Assembly: GCA_041389725.1 (NCBI GenBank)
Contig: JAWKRG010000003.1
Span: 496,001 to 560,000, forward strand
Length of the DNA stretch: 64,000 bases
Origin: Polyangiaceae bacterium
Lineage (GTDB): Bacteria > Myxococcota_A > Polyangia > Polyangiales > Polyangiaceae
Reading direction: 5' to 3'
In this document: positions 16,618-23,156 of the stretch, piece after piece
Numbering within the stretch: the stretch's first letter is position 1
Layout of the letters: every line of letters begins with the position of its first letter
Position numbers and translations under genes: made by a program
Notes under the pieces: model-generated
What the model was told of the DNA's origin: nothing
Seen by the model: only the letters and a program-made list of their open reading frames with translations
Databases searched by the model: none

Positions 16618-17190
16618 CTACGTCTCGTTCACGCCGTTGAGGCTGATGAGGTAGCCGTGCTTTTCGCCAGAGCGCGCGAAGTCCTGGACCGCGCGCGCCA
16701 GAGTGGCGGAGACCTGTGCGATCAGAGGCAAGTGTTCCCCGCCCTCGCAAGTCGCTTGGCCTTCTTCGTCCTCGGCGTCTGCCACGAAGTGCTCGTCCCA
16801 GCGCACCAGTCCAAAGCTGCCATCCGCCGCGATCGCAGCGTGGATCAGCGCCTTGTCGTGGGCGCGCGCGTACTCACTGAGCAGTGTTCGGCTTGCGTGG
16901 TTGTCGAAAGCGTCGACGATGAGGTCGGCCCTGGCGAGCAGCGCGACTGCGTTGTCCGCGGTCAGGCGCACGCCAAAGGCCTCGCTCTTGATGCCATGGA
17001 AGTTGAAGAGCTGAAGCTTGAGGGCCTCGGCTTTGTTCTTCCCCACAGACTGCTTGACGAAGGCCTGCGACAGCAGGTTCTTCGACTCGACGCGGTCGAA
17101 GTCTACGAAGCAGAGCGTGGCGTCCAGGTTGCGACACGAGGTCGCTGCCAGGGAACCAAGGGCCCCCACACCGCAAAACACGATGCGCAT
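16618..17190 (-). CDS. E1/ThiF-like adenylyltransferase
   Basis: 190 aa, shorter than most ThiF/MoeB proteins: it is a bare Rossmann adenylation domain. Visible are the ATP loop GVGALGS (7-13), the acidic FVDFDRVESKNLLSQ segment, the Lys region GKNKAEALKL, and DAFDNHASR (the conserved D-N motif). Cys in GQATCEGGEH lies where E1 enzymes carry the catalytic Cys. It would adenylate the C-terminus of the adjacent ubiquitin-like protein and perhaps carry it as a thioester. It starts 8 bp after the ubiquitin-like gene, in one operon with JAB and TROVE. No E2 is seen in the window. Confidence 0.85.
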   Translation of the reverse strand: MRIVFCGVGALGSLAATSCRNLDATLCFVDFDRVESKNLLSQAFVKQSVGKNKAEALKLQLFNFHGIKSEAFGVRLTADNAVALLARADLIVDAFDNHASRTLLSEYARAHDKALIHAAIAADGSFGLVRWDEHFVADAEDEEGQATCEGGEHLPLIAQVSATLARAVQDFARSGEKHGYLISLNGVNET

Positions 17191-17198
17191 GGGGACCC

Positions 17199-17498
17199 TC
17201 AGCTCACGCCGTCCCGCTGGAACGACGCCTCCTGGAGACGCGCCAGGCCGTAGCGCGCGGCGCCGAAGGGAACCTTCGGACGCAGGTAGATACGGCGCTT
17301 GCCCGGACCGTTGAAGCGATCGACCATGTAGTAGTCGAAGGCATTGTCCGGCAGGTTCGCAATGTGCAAACCACGCAGACCGCCGGTACGGATCACTTCG
17401 ATCGCGATACGGCGTACGTCCGCGTCCGACACGTAGTCGTCGACTTCACGCACATAGTCTGCGCTGTAGCCGTTGTAGGTGATGTTCAGGATTGCCAT
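17199..17498 (-). CDS. Small ubiquitin-like protein
   Basis: 99 aa from the ATG at 17498, preceded by an AAAGGAGG site. The order of short strands and one helix (MAILNITYNGY..., DADVRRIAIEVI, RRIYLRPKVPFG) fits a beta-grasp fold. The position between a JAB peptidase and an E1 is diagnostic of prokaryotic ubiquitin-like operons. There is no C-terminal diglycine. The predicted last strand ends in KVPFG and is followed by ~17 more residues (with another Gly in AARYG), so JAB trimming to expose a Gly is plausible. The fold is inferred, not demonstrated. Confidence 0.7.
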   Translation of the reverse strand: MAILNITYNGYSADYVREVDDYVSDADVRRIAIEVIRTGGLRGLHIANLPDNAFDYYMVDRFNGPGKRRIYLRPKVPFGAARYGLARLQEASFQRDGVS

Positions 17499-17535
17499 GA
17501 CCCCCTCCTTTCTGAGTGGCGCGCCAAGCGGGGGA

Positions 17536-17961
17536 TCACTCGCTTGGCTCGCTGTTGATTGAAGTCTCGTCGACGGCGGTCGCCTCGATGGACGCTGGCG
17601 GCGGCTTGGCCGGCAAGGCCATGCCCGAGCACAAGCGCAGCAAGTCGGCCCACCAAGGCTCGGGATCGACTCGCTCGACCGTGTCACCGGTCTTGACGAT
17701 CGTTCCGCTTGGAGCCACCACCGAGAAGCGCAAGGTCTTGCCGAGCGCGCTCTCCAGCGCGGCCATGGTCGTCTCGTCTTCCTTGGAAAATGCCAGGGGA
17801 CCGTTGGGGTGGCTGTGAGTCAGCTCTTCCAGTTCGTCACGGTGCTGCCAGATGATCTCCCAGCGGGTGCGGGAGTCAGGCAGGGCGCTGGCGCTGTTCG
17901 ACGCATCGCCGAACAAGATCGCGCCACCTCGGCCGATCAAGAAGAACACTTCTCGCGTCAT
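17536..17961 (-). CDS. JAB/JAMM (MPN) metallopeptidase
   Basis: 141 aa. The zinc motif is intact: upstream Glu (RWEIIW, about residue 35) and HSHPNGPLAFSKED, matching H-x-H-P-x6-S-x2-D. Proteins of this family remove or process ubiquitin-like tags. The C-terminal ~40 residues are Pro/Ala/Ser-rich and probably disordered. The start ATG overlaps the stop of the 314-aa gene (ATGA), so the two are translationally coupled. It probably matures the ubiquitin-like protein or deconjugates it. Confidence 0.9.
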   Translation of the reverse strand: MTREVFFLIGRGGAILFGDASNSASALPDSRTRWEIIWQHRDELEELTHSHPNGPLAFSKEDETTMAALESALGKTLRFSVVAPSGTIVKTGDTVERVDPEPWWADLLRLCSGMALPAKPPPASIEATAVDETSINSEPSE

Positions 17962-18902
17962 GCCCGCCTCGTGATGTTGAGCTGTTGGGTGTCGAAGCCT
18001 TCACGAATCACCGAAGGCAGACTCTCGAGCGTCACGGCACGATCGGATCCGCTGAGGCAGATCCCCGCGTCGACCACCTGTAGCGAGTCTTGCTCGACGA
18101 TGCTGATGAAGCGCTCGCCCATGAAGCGATACGTCACTTCGAGCAGACCGCCGTCCAGCGTGCGATGGCCTACGAGATCGGCGCCCGCCGCGTCCAGGGC
18201 TCGCCCGGCGCGCTCGTAGGGCGCGACGCGAGGCTCGGGGCGGCTGGGCGCTGTCTGCGGTCGCACGACGCCTTCGCTGGCGGCCCATGCATCCAGGCGC
18301 ACCCGTTCCAAACGCCGTCGTTCGACGAGTTCGAGGAGAAAAGCCTCGGCACTCGCCGCCCCAGCGCTGGAAACGGACAGCACGACGCCCATGCACTCTC
18401 GGGGCGACACCGCGATGTCGAGGCGCGCAGCCACCTTGGCGATCAGCGCGAAGGCGTATGCGGCTCGCAACGACGCAGCAACTCCCTTGACCTGGTCGAT
18501 GTCGTGCTCGCGCTCGAGTGCCTGACGCACGGCGTCCTCGGCTTCACTCTCGAACTCGACGGAGTCGAACACCAAGTCACCCGAGTGCCAGCGGCGTGCG
18601 ACCAGCGGCGAGAGGACGGCCGGCTCTTCGCCCACGAGCAGCTCCACCCGAGCAAGCTTCTGCCCGCCCGAGAAGAGCCACCCGTGTGCGAAGTGCCCGC
18701 GCACGGCGGGAAGCCCAGACAAGTCAGGCAGGTCGGCGACATCCACCGGCGTGGCGACTCGTCCCTTGACCGAGAACGCGTACCAGCCCGCGGGTTGCAC
18801 CACGCTGACGCGCAGGCGACGTGACGGTGCATCCACGCGGCTGCCGCCGAAGTAGGGCAGCACCAGTCGCTCTTCTTGCTGCAGGAACTTACGATAGTCC
18901 AC
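17958..18902 (-). CDS. Uncharacterised 314-aa protein of the ubiquitin-like/TROVE operon
   Basis: Not recognised. The GTG start at 18902 has GGAG upstream, and its first codons overlap the end of the TROVE gene by 14 bp. The N-terminal ~130 residues look all-beta (VSVVQPAGWYAFSVKG...). A helical, Ala/Arg-rich middle follows (~140-220), then a short beta domain with TYRFMGERFISIVEQDSLQV and a terminal LNITRRA. No catalytic motif, signal or membrane segment is visible. Tight coupling to both neighbours suggests it is a core part of the system, perhaps an adaptor or the conjugation target. Confidence 0.75.
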   Translation of the reverse strand: MDYRKFLQQEERLVLPYFGGSRVDAPSRRLRVSVVQPAGWYAFSVKGRVATPVDVADLPDLSGLPAVRGHFAHGWLFSGGQKLARVELLVGEEPAVLSPLVARRWHSGDLVFDSVEFESEAEDAVRQALEREHDIDQVKGVAASLRAAYAFALIAKVAARLDIAVSPRECMGVVLSVSSAGAASAEAFLLELVERRRLERVRLDAWAASEGVVRPQTAPSRPEPRVAPYERAGRALDAAGADLVGHRTLDGGLLEVTYRFMGERFISIVEQDSLQVVDAGICLSGSDRAVTLESLPSVIREGFDTQQLNITRRA

Positions 18903-20658
18903 GAGGCAACTCCAAGAGCGGCGTGGCCATCACGCGCTCGACCAGCCCGAACTGCTTTTTGGGAGCAGCCAGCGGCGCATCGAGCAGCGCTTTGAGCACG
19001 CGCGTCACCTGATAGGGATCGTCGAACTGACTGACGGACACCTCGGAGAACGGGATCTCCAAGGCTTCCGCCGCTTCGCGCACGGTGCGACCGCGCGAGA
19101 CGGACACGTTGACCAGGAGCGCCATCGCGCTGGGCTCGTAGCCCGCGCGACCGAAGGCTTCGGCGAAGTTGCGCCCACTCTCGCCGGCTTCATCACCGAC
19201 GATGATCACGACCAACTTGGCGTCCCGAGGCACGTCGACCCCTGCACGACGCAGCGCATGTACGCCGGCAGAGTGCAGCGTACCGCCCTCGGCGCGAATG
19301 CCCCCGAGCATGTGCTGCACGGCTGCGCGGCTCGCGGCTTTGGGTCGCAGCACCGTGCCCATGGTGTCGAAGCTGGCGATGTGCACCTTGTCGTCAGGAA
19401 AGCCGGCCAAGATGCGCGACAGCGCTTCTTTGCTCTGCTCGATGGCGCCCTGCATGCTGCCGGACTTGTCGATCAGGAACATGACGTGCACGTCGACCTC
19501 TCGCGTGGCTTCCGCCACAGCGGTCCTGGCCGCGACGTCCGCCGCCTCTTCCAGCTTCTCGCGCACGCCCTTGTCACGGACGTTCTTGGCGATGTTCAGC
19601 GCGCGCTGATCCGTGGACGTGGCAATGGCCTTCTCCCAGCGCTCGCGCACTTCGGCTGCGGCGAGTAGCCCAAGCTCCTCCAGGGTGGGCGTCATGATGC
19701 GCAAGTCGCGATCCGAGAGCGTGGGCAGCATGGCCACCATGATCGCGGGCGTGAGCCCGATCTCCGGCGGCAAGCGGCCCACCACGTCCTTGAACTTCAG
19801 GCGCTGGCTGTCGATGGCTTCACAGATCTCCGCTTCCGACAGCCCGTCGAAGCGCTCGCGCTTCTGCAGCACCAGGCCATCGAGCCCAATGCTGCGGTGG
19901 CCAGCCTCCGCTTGCTTCTGCTTCCAGCCCAGGATGGCGAAGAACTGCTCACTCTCGGGCTTGTAGCCCGCCTTGCGCGCGATCTTCTTGATCGTCTCCT
20001 TGTAGCCGGCACCGACCAGGCCCTCGAGCATGGGTTGGTTCTGCTCGCGCACGCGCAGCCACTTTGTCGCCGCGGACTTCCAGCGGCCCAAGGGCGCTTT
20101 CTTCGCTGCCGGATCTGCGAAGCCCGCCAGGCGGTTCAGCTCGGCGATCTCCGGCGTCTCCAGCAGCTCCGCCACGCGCAGCACGCTCTTCGGCGTCATC
20201 ATGCGCGCGGACTTCTTCTCGTAGTGAAGCATCATGGCTTCGCCGATCACTCGGTAGTCGTCGTCGTAGAAGCCGACACTGCCGTCGTCGTCGTGCACCG
20301 GCTGTCCCGAGCGCTGCTGCACCAGCATCAGCGCCGCGGCTGCAACCTTCAAGTCGCGCCAGTCGGTCTCCTTCAGTGCATAGCTAGCGAAGCGGGCCGA
20401 CAGCTCGACGTTGAGCTCGTACAGCTCGAGCAGCTTCGAGTAGAGCGTGGTCGCGGCCGGCACGAATAGCCCCGGACGCACCGGAGTCGCCTCGCGCAGC
20501 GCGCGGTTCTTGCTGGCACCGCGTCGCGGATACCACACCCCCGCGTGTTCCAGCCCCGGACGGTTGTGCCACAGGTGCGCAGACGAAGAGAGCACCAAGT
20601 CCAGCAGCTTCTCCGCCGGACCCAACTGGGCTTCGGGCAAAGGACGGTTCTGAGTCAT
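18889..20658 (-). CDS. Ro60-like protein: TROVE-like helical domain plus VWA domain
   Basis: 589 aa; ATG at 20658 follows GGAGG. Residues ~60-380 are an all-helical repeat region containing KETIKKIARKAGYKP and FAILGWKQKQAEAGHRSIG, which resemble the TROVE ring of Ro60. Residues ~388-560 form a VWA domain with an intact MIDAS: DKSGSM (397-402), Thr in GGTLH (~460), Asp in VGDEAGE (~489). Ro60 proteins bind Y RNAs and misfolded RNA and can tether exonucleases. Two Y-RNA-like genes lie just upstream on the same strand. A generic VWA protein of MoxR type is the alternative, but no AAA partner is present. Confidence 0.75.
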   Translation of the reverse strand: MTQNRPLPEAQLGPAEKLLDLVLSSSAHLWHNRPGLEHAGVWYPRRGASKNRALREATPVRPGLFVPAATTLYSKLLELYELNVELSARFASYALKETDWRDLKVAAAALMLVQQRSGQPVHDDDGSVGFYDDDYRVIGEAMMLHYEKKSARMMTPKSVLRVAELLETPEIAELNRLAGFADPAAKKAPLGRWKSAATKWLRVREQNQPMLEGLVGAGYKETIKKIARKAGYKPESEQFFAILGWKQKQAEAGHRSIGLDGLVLQKRERFDGLSEAEICEAIDSQRLKFKDVVGRLPPEIGLTPAIMVAMLPTLSDRDLRIMTPTLEELGLLAAAEVRERWEKAIATSTDQRALNIAKNVRDKGVREKLEEAADVAARTAVAEATREVDVHVMFLIDKSGSMQGAIEQSKEALSRILAGFPDDKVHIASFDTMGTVLRPKAASRAAVQHMLGGIRAEGGTLHSAGVHALRRAGVDVPRDAKLVVIIVGDEAGESGRNFAEAFGRAGYEPSAMALLVNVSVSRGRTVREAAEALEIPFSEVSVSQFDDPYQVTRVLKALLDAPLAAPKKQFGLVERVMATPLLELPRGLS

Positions 20659-20754
20659 GGGAAGGCCTCCACTGTAGGGGATCTTTTCGAGCTTTGCTGC
20701 GGCATGAAGCGGCCTGCGACCCGCCTTGGGGATCCTCGGCGGGCCGCAGGGACT

Positions 20755-21288
20755 TCACGCGCTGCTCGCGACGCGCGGCAGCGCTTGGCAGAAGTCCTGC
20801 CATTCCGCCGGCGCCCGACTCACGTCGAACACCACCGGCGGCAGCGGCAGGCTGTGCGGACGCTGCGGTCGCACGCGCGGACGCATGCCGACCTCTTCCA
20901 GCGTCTTGTCTGCCTTCTTGGCGTTGCAGTCGTAGCAGGCCGTCACGATGTTCTCCCATACGGTGAGACCACCGCGGCAGCGCGGGATCACGTGGTCGTA
21001 GGTGAGCTGGCTCACCGGCAGCTTGCGGCTGCAGTACGCACACGCGAAACCGTCGCGCAGGTAGACGTTGATGCGCGAGAACTTCACGCTTCGCTTGCCT
21101 ACCTTGACCTTGGTCTTCAGGCGGATCACCGCCGGCAGCGCCATGGCGACCGTCGGCGAGCGAACCACTTCGTCGTAGTTCACTACGGCCTCGGCCTTTT
21201 TCAGGTAGAGCAGCGTGATCGCGTCCTGCCAGCTCACGATGCACTGCGGCACGTACCACGGGGTCAGAACGAGAGTTCGCGCGGTCAT
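20755..21288 (-). CDS. Small HNH endonuclease between tRNA-Tyr and the Ro60-like gene
   Basis: 177 aa; ATG at 21288 with GGTGA upstream. A compact HNH/treble-clef core is visible at residues ~75-125: CAYCSRKL, LTYDHVIPRCRGG, ENIVTACYDCNAKKAD. All catalytic and zinc-binding positions look intact. The N-terminal ~70 residues (WYVPQCIVSWQDAITLLYL) are typical of a widespread family of stand-alone HNH proteins. It is embedded between RNA genes and the TROVE gene on one strand. Whether the substrate is DNA or RNA is not known. Confidence 0.88.
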   Translation of the reverse strand: MTARTLVLTPWYVPQCIVSWQDAITLLYLKKAEAVVNYDEVVRSPTVAMALPAVIRLKTKVKVGKRSVKFSRINVYLRDGFACAYCSRKLPVSQLTYDHVIPRCRGGLTVWENIVTACYDCNAKKADKTLEEVGMRPRVRPQRPHSLPLPPVVFDVSRAPAEWQDFCQALPRVASSA

Positions 21289-21382
21289 GGGTCACCTACT
21301 TTCACGGGGTTTCGCTACATGTCGTTTCTCCAAGTGGATTGGCGTCGGCACCATTGCCGAGGACCCTGGATTGGAATGGTCG

Positions 21383-21463
21383 TGGAATGATCAGGAATCG
21401 AACCTGCCTAGCCTGAAAAGGCGTCCGGGTTACGGCCGGCCTTGCGTCCCAGCGCATCATTCC
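21383..21463 (-). tRNA. tRNA-Tyr(GTA)
   Basis: Acceptor GGAATGA/TCATTCC perfect; anticodon loop CCGTAAC (C33 in place of U33); class II variable arm GCCT-TTTC-AGGC; T loop TTCGATT; discriminator A; no CCA. Confidence 0.8.
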
Positions 21464-21474
21464 GAATTGATCAG

Positions 21475-21500
21475 CTGGCTCACGGCTCGAACCGTGAGGG
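21475..21500 (-). other. T-arm-like hairpin downstream of the second Y-like RNA
   Basis: A 7-bp stem CTCACGG/CCGTGAG encloses a loop reading TTCGAG, matching a T arm. No matching acceptor or anticodon arm was found nearby. It may be a tRNA remnant or a structure that ends the upstream RNA. Confidence 0.4.
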
Positions 21501-21506
21501 ATGAAA

Positions 21507-21637
21507 GCGTTCCCGCGCCCGAGTGACGAAGCCGTCGTGTTTTTCTGACGGTTTGCAGCCGAGTGCTCACCAGAGCCGAGGTGGAATCGAACCACGACAA
21601 GTGCGTGTAGGGCCTCGTCGGCCGGACGCGGGGAAAG
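21507..21637 (-). ncRNA. Y-RNA-like RNA 2 (degenerate permuted tRNA-Cys-like core)
   Basis: Leader (CCGCGTCCG, then GACGAGGCC) and trailer (GGCTTCGTC, then CGGGCGCGG) form a long helix with a 3x3 internal loop, as in Y-like RNA 1, and share its sequence. The core has a T arm (GTGG-TTCGATT-CCAC, 21595-21581), a hairpin GCTC-TGGT-GAGC and a CGG-CTGCAAA-CCG arm (anticodon-like GCA). It is too short to hold both acceptor strands and a D arm. Direct CTCGGCT repeats suggest an internal deletion. Confidence 0.55.
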
Positions 21638-21823
21638 GTTGCCGCCGACACTGTCGTCGACGGAGTGAAGTTCGGGCCCGAGGCGCGCTGGGGATGAGGA
21701 GCGCGGCTACGAGGGCCCAGGCCTCGGGAGTCGCCGAAGACGGAAAGCAGCGACTCAGGGTGGGTAGCAGTCACCGCACCGATGCCTTGTCTGATCTGGA
21801 GCAACCCGAGATTGCGAAGTTGG

Positions 21824-21967
21824 TTCCGTGCCCGAGTGAAGAAGCCGTTGACTGTGTGTCAGTACCTAAAACTGATGCCTTACCTTTAGGCTACAAATCT
21901 GGATGATTTGAACGGATTCGAACCGTCATGGGTGTTGCGTGTAGGGCCTCGTCGGCCGGGCACGGAA
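21824..21967 (-). ncRNA. Y-RNA-like RNA 1 with circularly permuted tRNA-Leu(UAG)-like domain
   Basis: Leader TTCCGTGCCCG (21967-21957) pairs with trailer CGGGCACGGAA (21834-21824). After a 3x3 internal loop, GACGAGGCC pairs with GGCTTCTTC (one mismatch). Inside, in transcript order: T arm GACGG-TTCGAAT-CCGTT (21927-21911), CAAATC, ATCCA, GATTTG (a closed 6-bp acceptor stem with CCA in its loop), UA, D arm GCC/GGC with GG loop, anticodon arm TCAGT-TTTAGGT-ACTGA (21875-21859). This is a complete tRNA permuted so that its ends lie in the variable region, as expected for a Y RNA with a tRNA-mimic module near a Ro60 gene. Its 5' end abuts the CCA of tRNA-Arg. Confidence 0.75.
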
Positions 21968-22043
21968 TGGCCTCCCTGCTTGGAGTCGAACCAAGAACAA
22001 CCGGCTTCGTAGACCGGTGCCTGCGTTCCGGCAGGACAGAGAG
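21968..22043 (-). tRNA. tRNA-Arg(ACG) with encoded CCA
   Basis: Acceptor CTCTCTG/CAGGGAG with one wobble; D arm CTGC/GCAG with GG in the loop; anticodon loop CTACGAA; T arm CTTGG-TTCGACT-CCAAG; discriminator G and CCA encoded. Y-like RNA 1 begins at the next base, so 3' tRNA processing would define the Y RNA 5' end. Confidence 0.85.
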
Positions 22044-22057
22044 AAGAGAAAGCGCAG

Positions 22058-22129
22058 CGCCCGCGAGCGGGATCGAACCGCCCTCGCCGGATCGACAATC
22101 CGGTCGCCTCACCAGATGCGTACGCGGGC
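22058..22129 (-). tRNA. tRNA-Asp(GTC)
   Basis: Acceptor GCCCGCG/CGCGGGC perfect; anticodon arm CCGGA-TTGTCGA-TCCGG; T loop TTCGATC; discriminator G; D arm a hairpin with TGGT loop; no CCA. Confidence 0.88.
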
Positions 22130-22329
22130 AAGCGTGGGCGGCCGAGCGGCCGCCCGTGATCCGTTCCGTGCTGGAACGGATCGGAGAGCACCCCGCGCAC
22201 ACTTCGTGCGCGGAGTGTCTCGTCGCATGAGTTGTCAAAGGTCCTGGGCGACGTGCGCCCGCCCGCTTGGGGCTGACCCACGTGCAAGCCGCACGCGGGT
22301 CGAGGAAATGCAAGCGACCGAAGTCGCAG

Positions 22330-22400
22330 TGAGGCACCAGAGAGTCGAACTCCGATCAGCCGGTTAAAAGCCGGCAGCTCTGCCATTGAGCTAGTGCCCC
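22330..22400 (-). tRNA. tRNA-Lys(TTT)
   Basis: Acceptor GGGGCAC/GTGCCTC with one wobble; D arm GCTC/GAGC; anticodon arm GCCGG-CTTTTAA-CCGGC; T arm CGGAG-TTCGACT-CTCTG; discriminator A; no CCA. It is the first RNA of the minus-strand locus. Confidence 0.92.
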
Positions 22401-22485
22401 GCTTCAACAGAAGCGAAGTGGGTGAAGAGCGTGCCGCGGACAAAGCACTCCCCTCTGCGCGACCGCACGCATGCAAACGCGACAA

Positions 22486-22525
22486 AATGCAAAGAGGCCG
22501 CCGTGGCTTTTTCCCAGGCGGCCTC
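22486..22525 (-). terminator. Minus-strand Rho-independent terminator
   Basis: 9-bp stem GAGGCCGCC/GGCGGCCTC (22494-22502, 22517-22525) followed on the minus strand by TTTGCATTTTG. It insulates the tRNA locus from upstream transcription. Confidence 0.75.
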
Positions 22526-22559
22526 TCGCTAAGCAGCGAATGCTCGAGCGCGAGCCGCC

Positions 22560-22694
22560 CTAGGTGATCTCCTTTTCTGCGCCGGGGAAATCGATCCACG
22601 AACTACCGACGGTGCCTTGATAGGCAAGGCACGGCTCGGCAGCCAAACGCCGATGGCGCTGCGCAGAGGTTGGACTTGTGAACATGGGTTTCAT
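22560..22694 (-). CDS. Possible 44-aa small protein
   Basis: An ATG at 22694 opens a 44-codon frame ending in SSWIDFPGAEKEIT. It lies between two minus-strand terminators, the second of which starts ~35 bp after the stop, giving a self-contained transcription unit. There is no strong ribosome-binding site and I recognise no family. A small RNA in the same place is an equal possibility. Confidence 0.3.
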   Translation of the reverse strand: MKPMFTSPTSAQRHRRLAAEPCLAYQGTVGSSWIDFPGAEKEIT

Positions 22695-22828
22695 GTGAAT
22701 CTCGGTGTTGCTCAGACGGTACGCGGACAAGCTTTATTGGATCTTTTTTCTCGCCGACGCGCGCAAGCGCTCTCGTGGTTTCTCCCGCTATTTCCCTGTC
22801 TTTTCGCTCGTTTCCGACGGCACCAACG

Positions 22829-22858
22829 AAAAAGGCCGCCGGGTTTCCCTGGCGGCCT
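22829..22858 (-). terminator. Minus-strand Rho-independent terminator
   Basis: Stem GGCCGCC/GGCGGCC (22834-22840, 22851-22857) followed on the minus strand by TTTTT. Its arms resemble those of the terminator at 22486. Confidence 0.75.
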
Positions 22859-23156
22859 CGCTCACACCACGTGGGTGCGATGACGAGTGCCGCCTACGTT
22901 TCCTCACCTCGCAGCAGCGCGGGCTGCTTGCAAGACAAAGCCCCACCGGCGAGCCAGAAGCTCGTGACGGTCAAGCAATGAGGTTTGAAATACGAATTCA
23001 TTGAACCAGACATTGATACGCCACTCTTCGTTCCCTGTCAACGTTCGAAAGCGAAATTGTTATCGATGCGCCGAACGAAACGCCGCGCAGCAAGAGCGGT
23101 CCAACTCGAATGACGCGCGGCACGCGCACGAAGAGGCGCAGTGCTATCCTTGCCGC

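Larger units (their letters stand above)
22401..23156. other. Region upstream of the RNA locus with two minus-strand terminators
   Basis: Beyond the tentative 44-aa frame and the two hairpins listed separately, no gene is supported. Minus-strand transcripts entering from the right would end at 22829-22858 or 22486-22525, so the tRNA-Lys transcript probably starts within 22401-22485. No clear promoter hexamers are visible there. Confidence 0.45.

Noticed and set aside
15850..17253. A 467-codon plus-strand frame
   Set aside because: Its first half translates the 94-bp repeat and tRNA-Asn, and the rest is antisense to the E1 gene.
12786..22400. Prophage carrying a tRNA array
   Set aside because: No capsid, tail, terminase, integrase or lysis genes are present. 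Protein genes are Ubl/TROVE/HNH/SPFH only.
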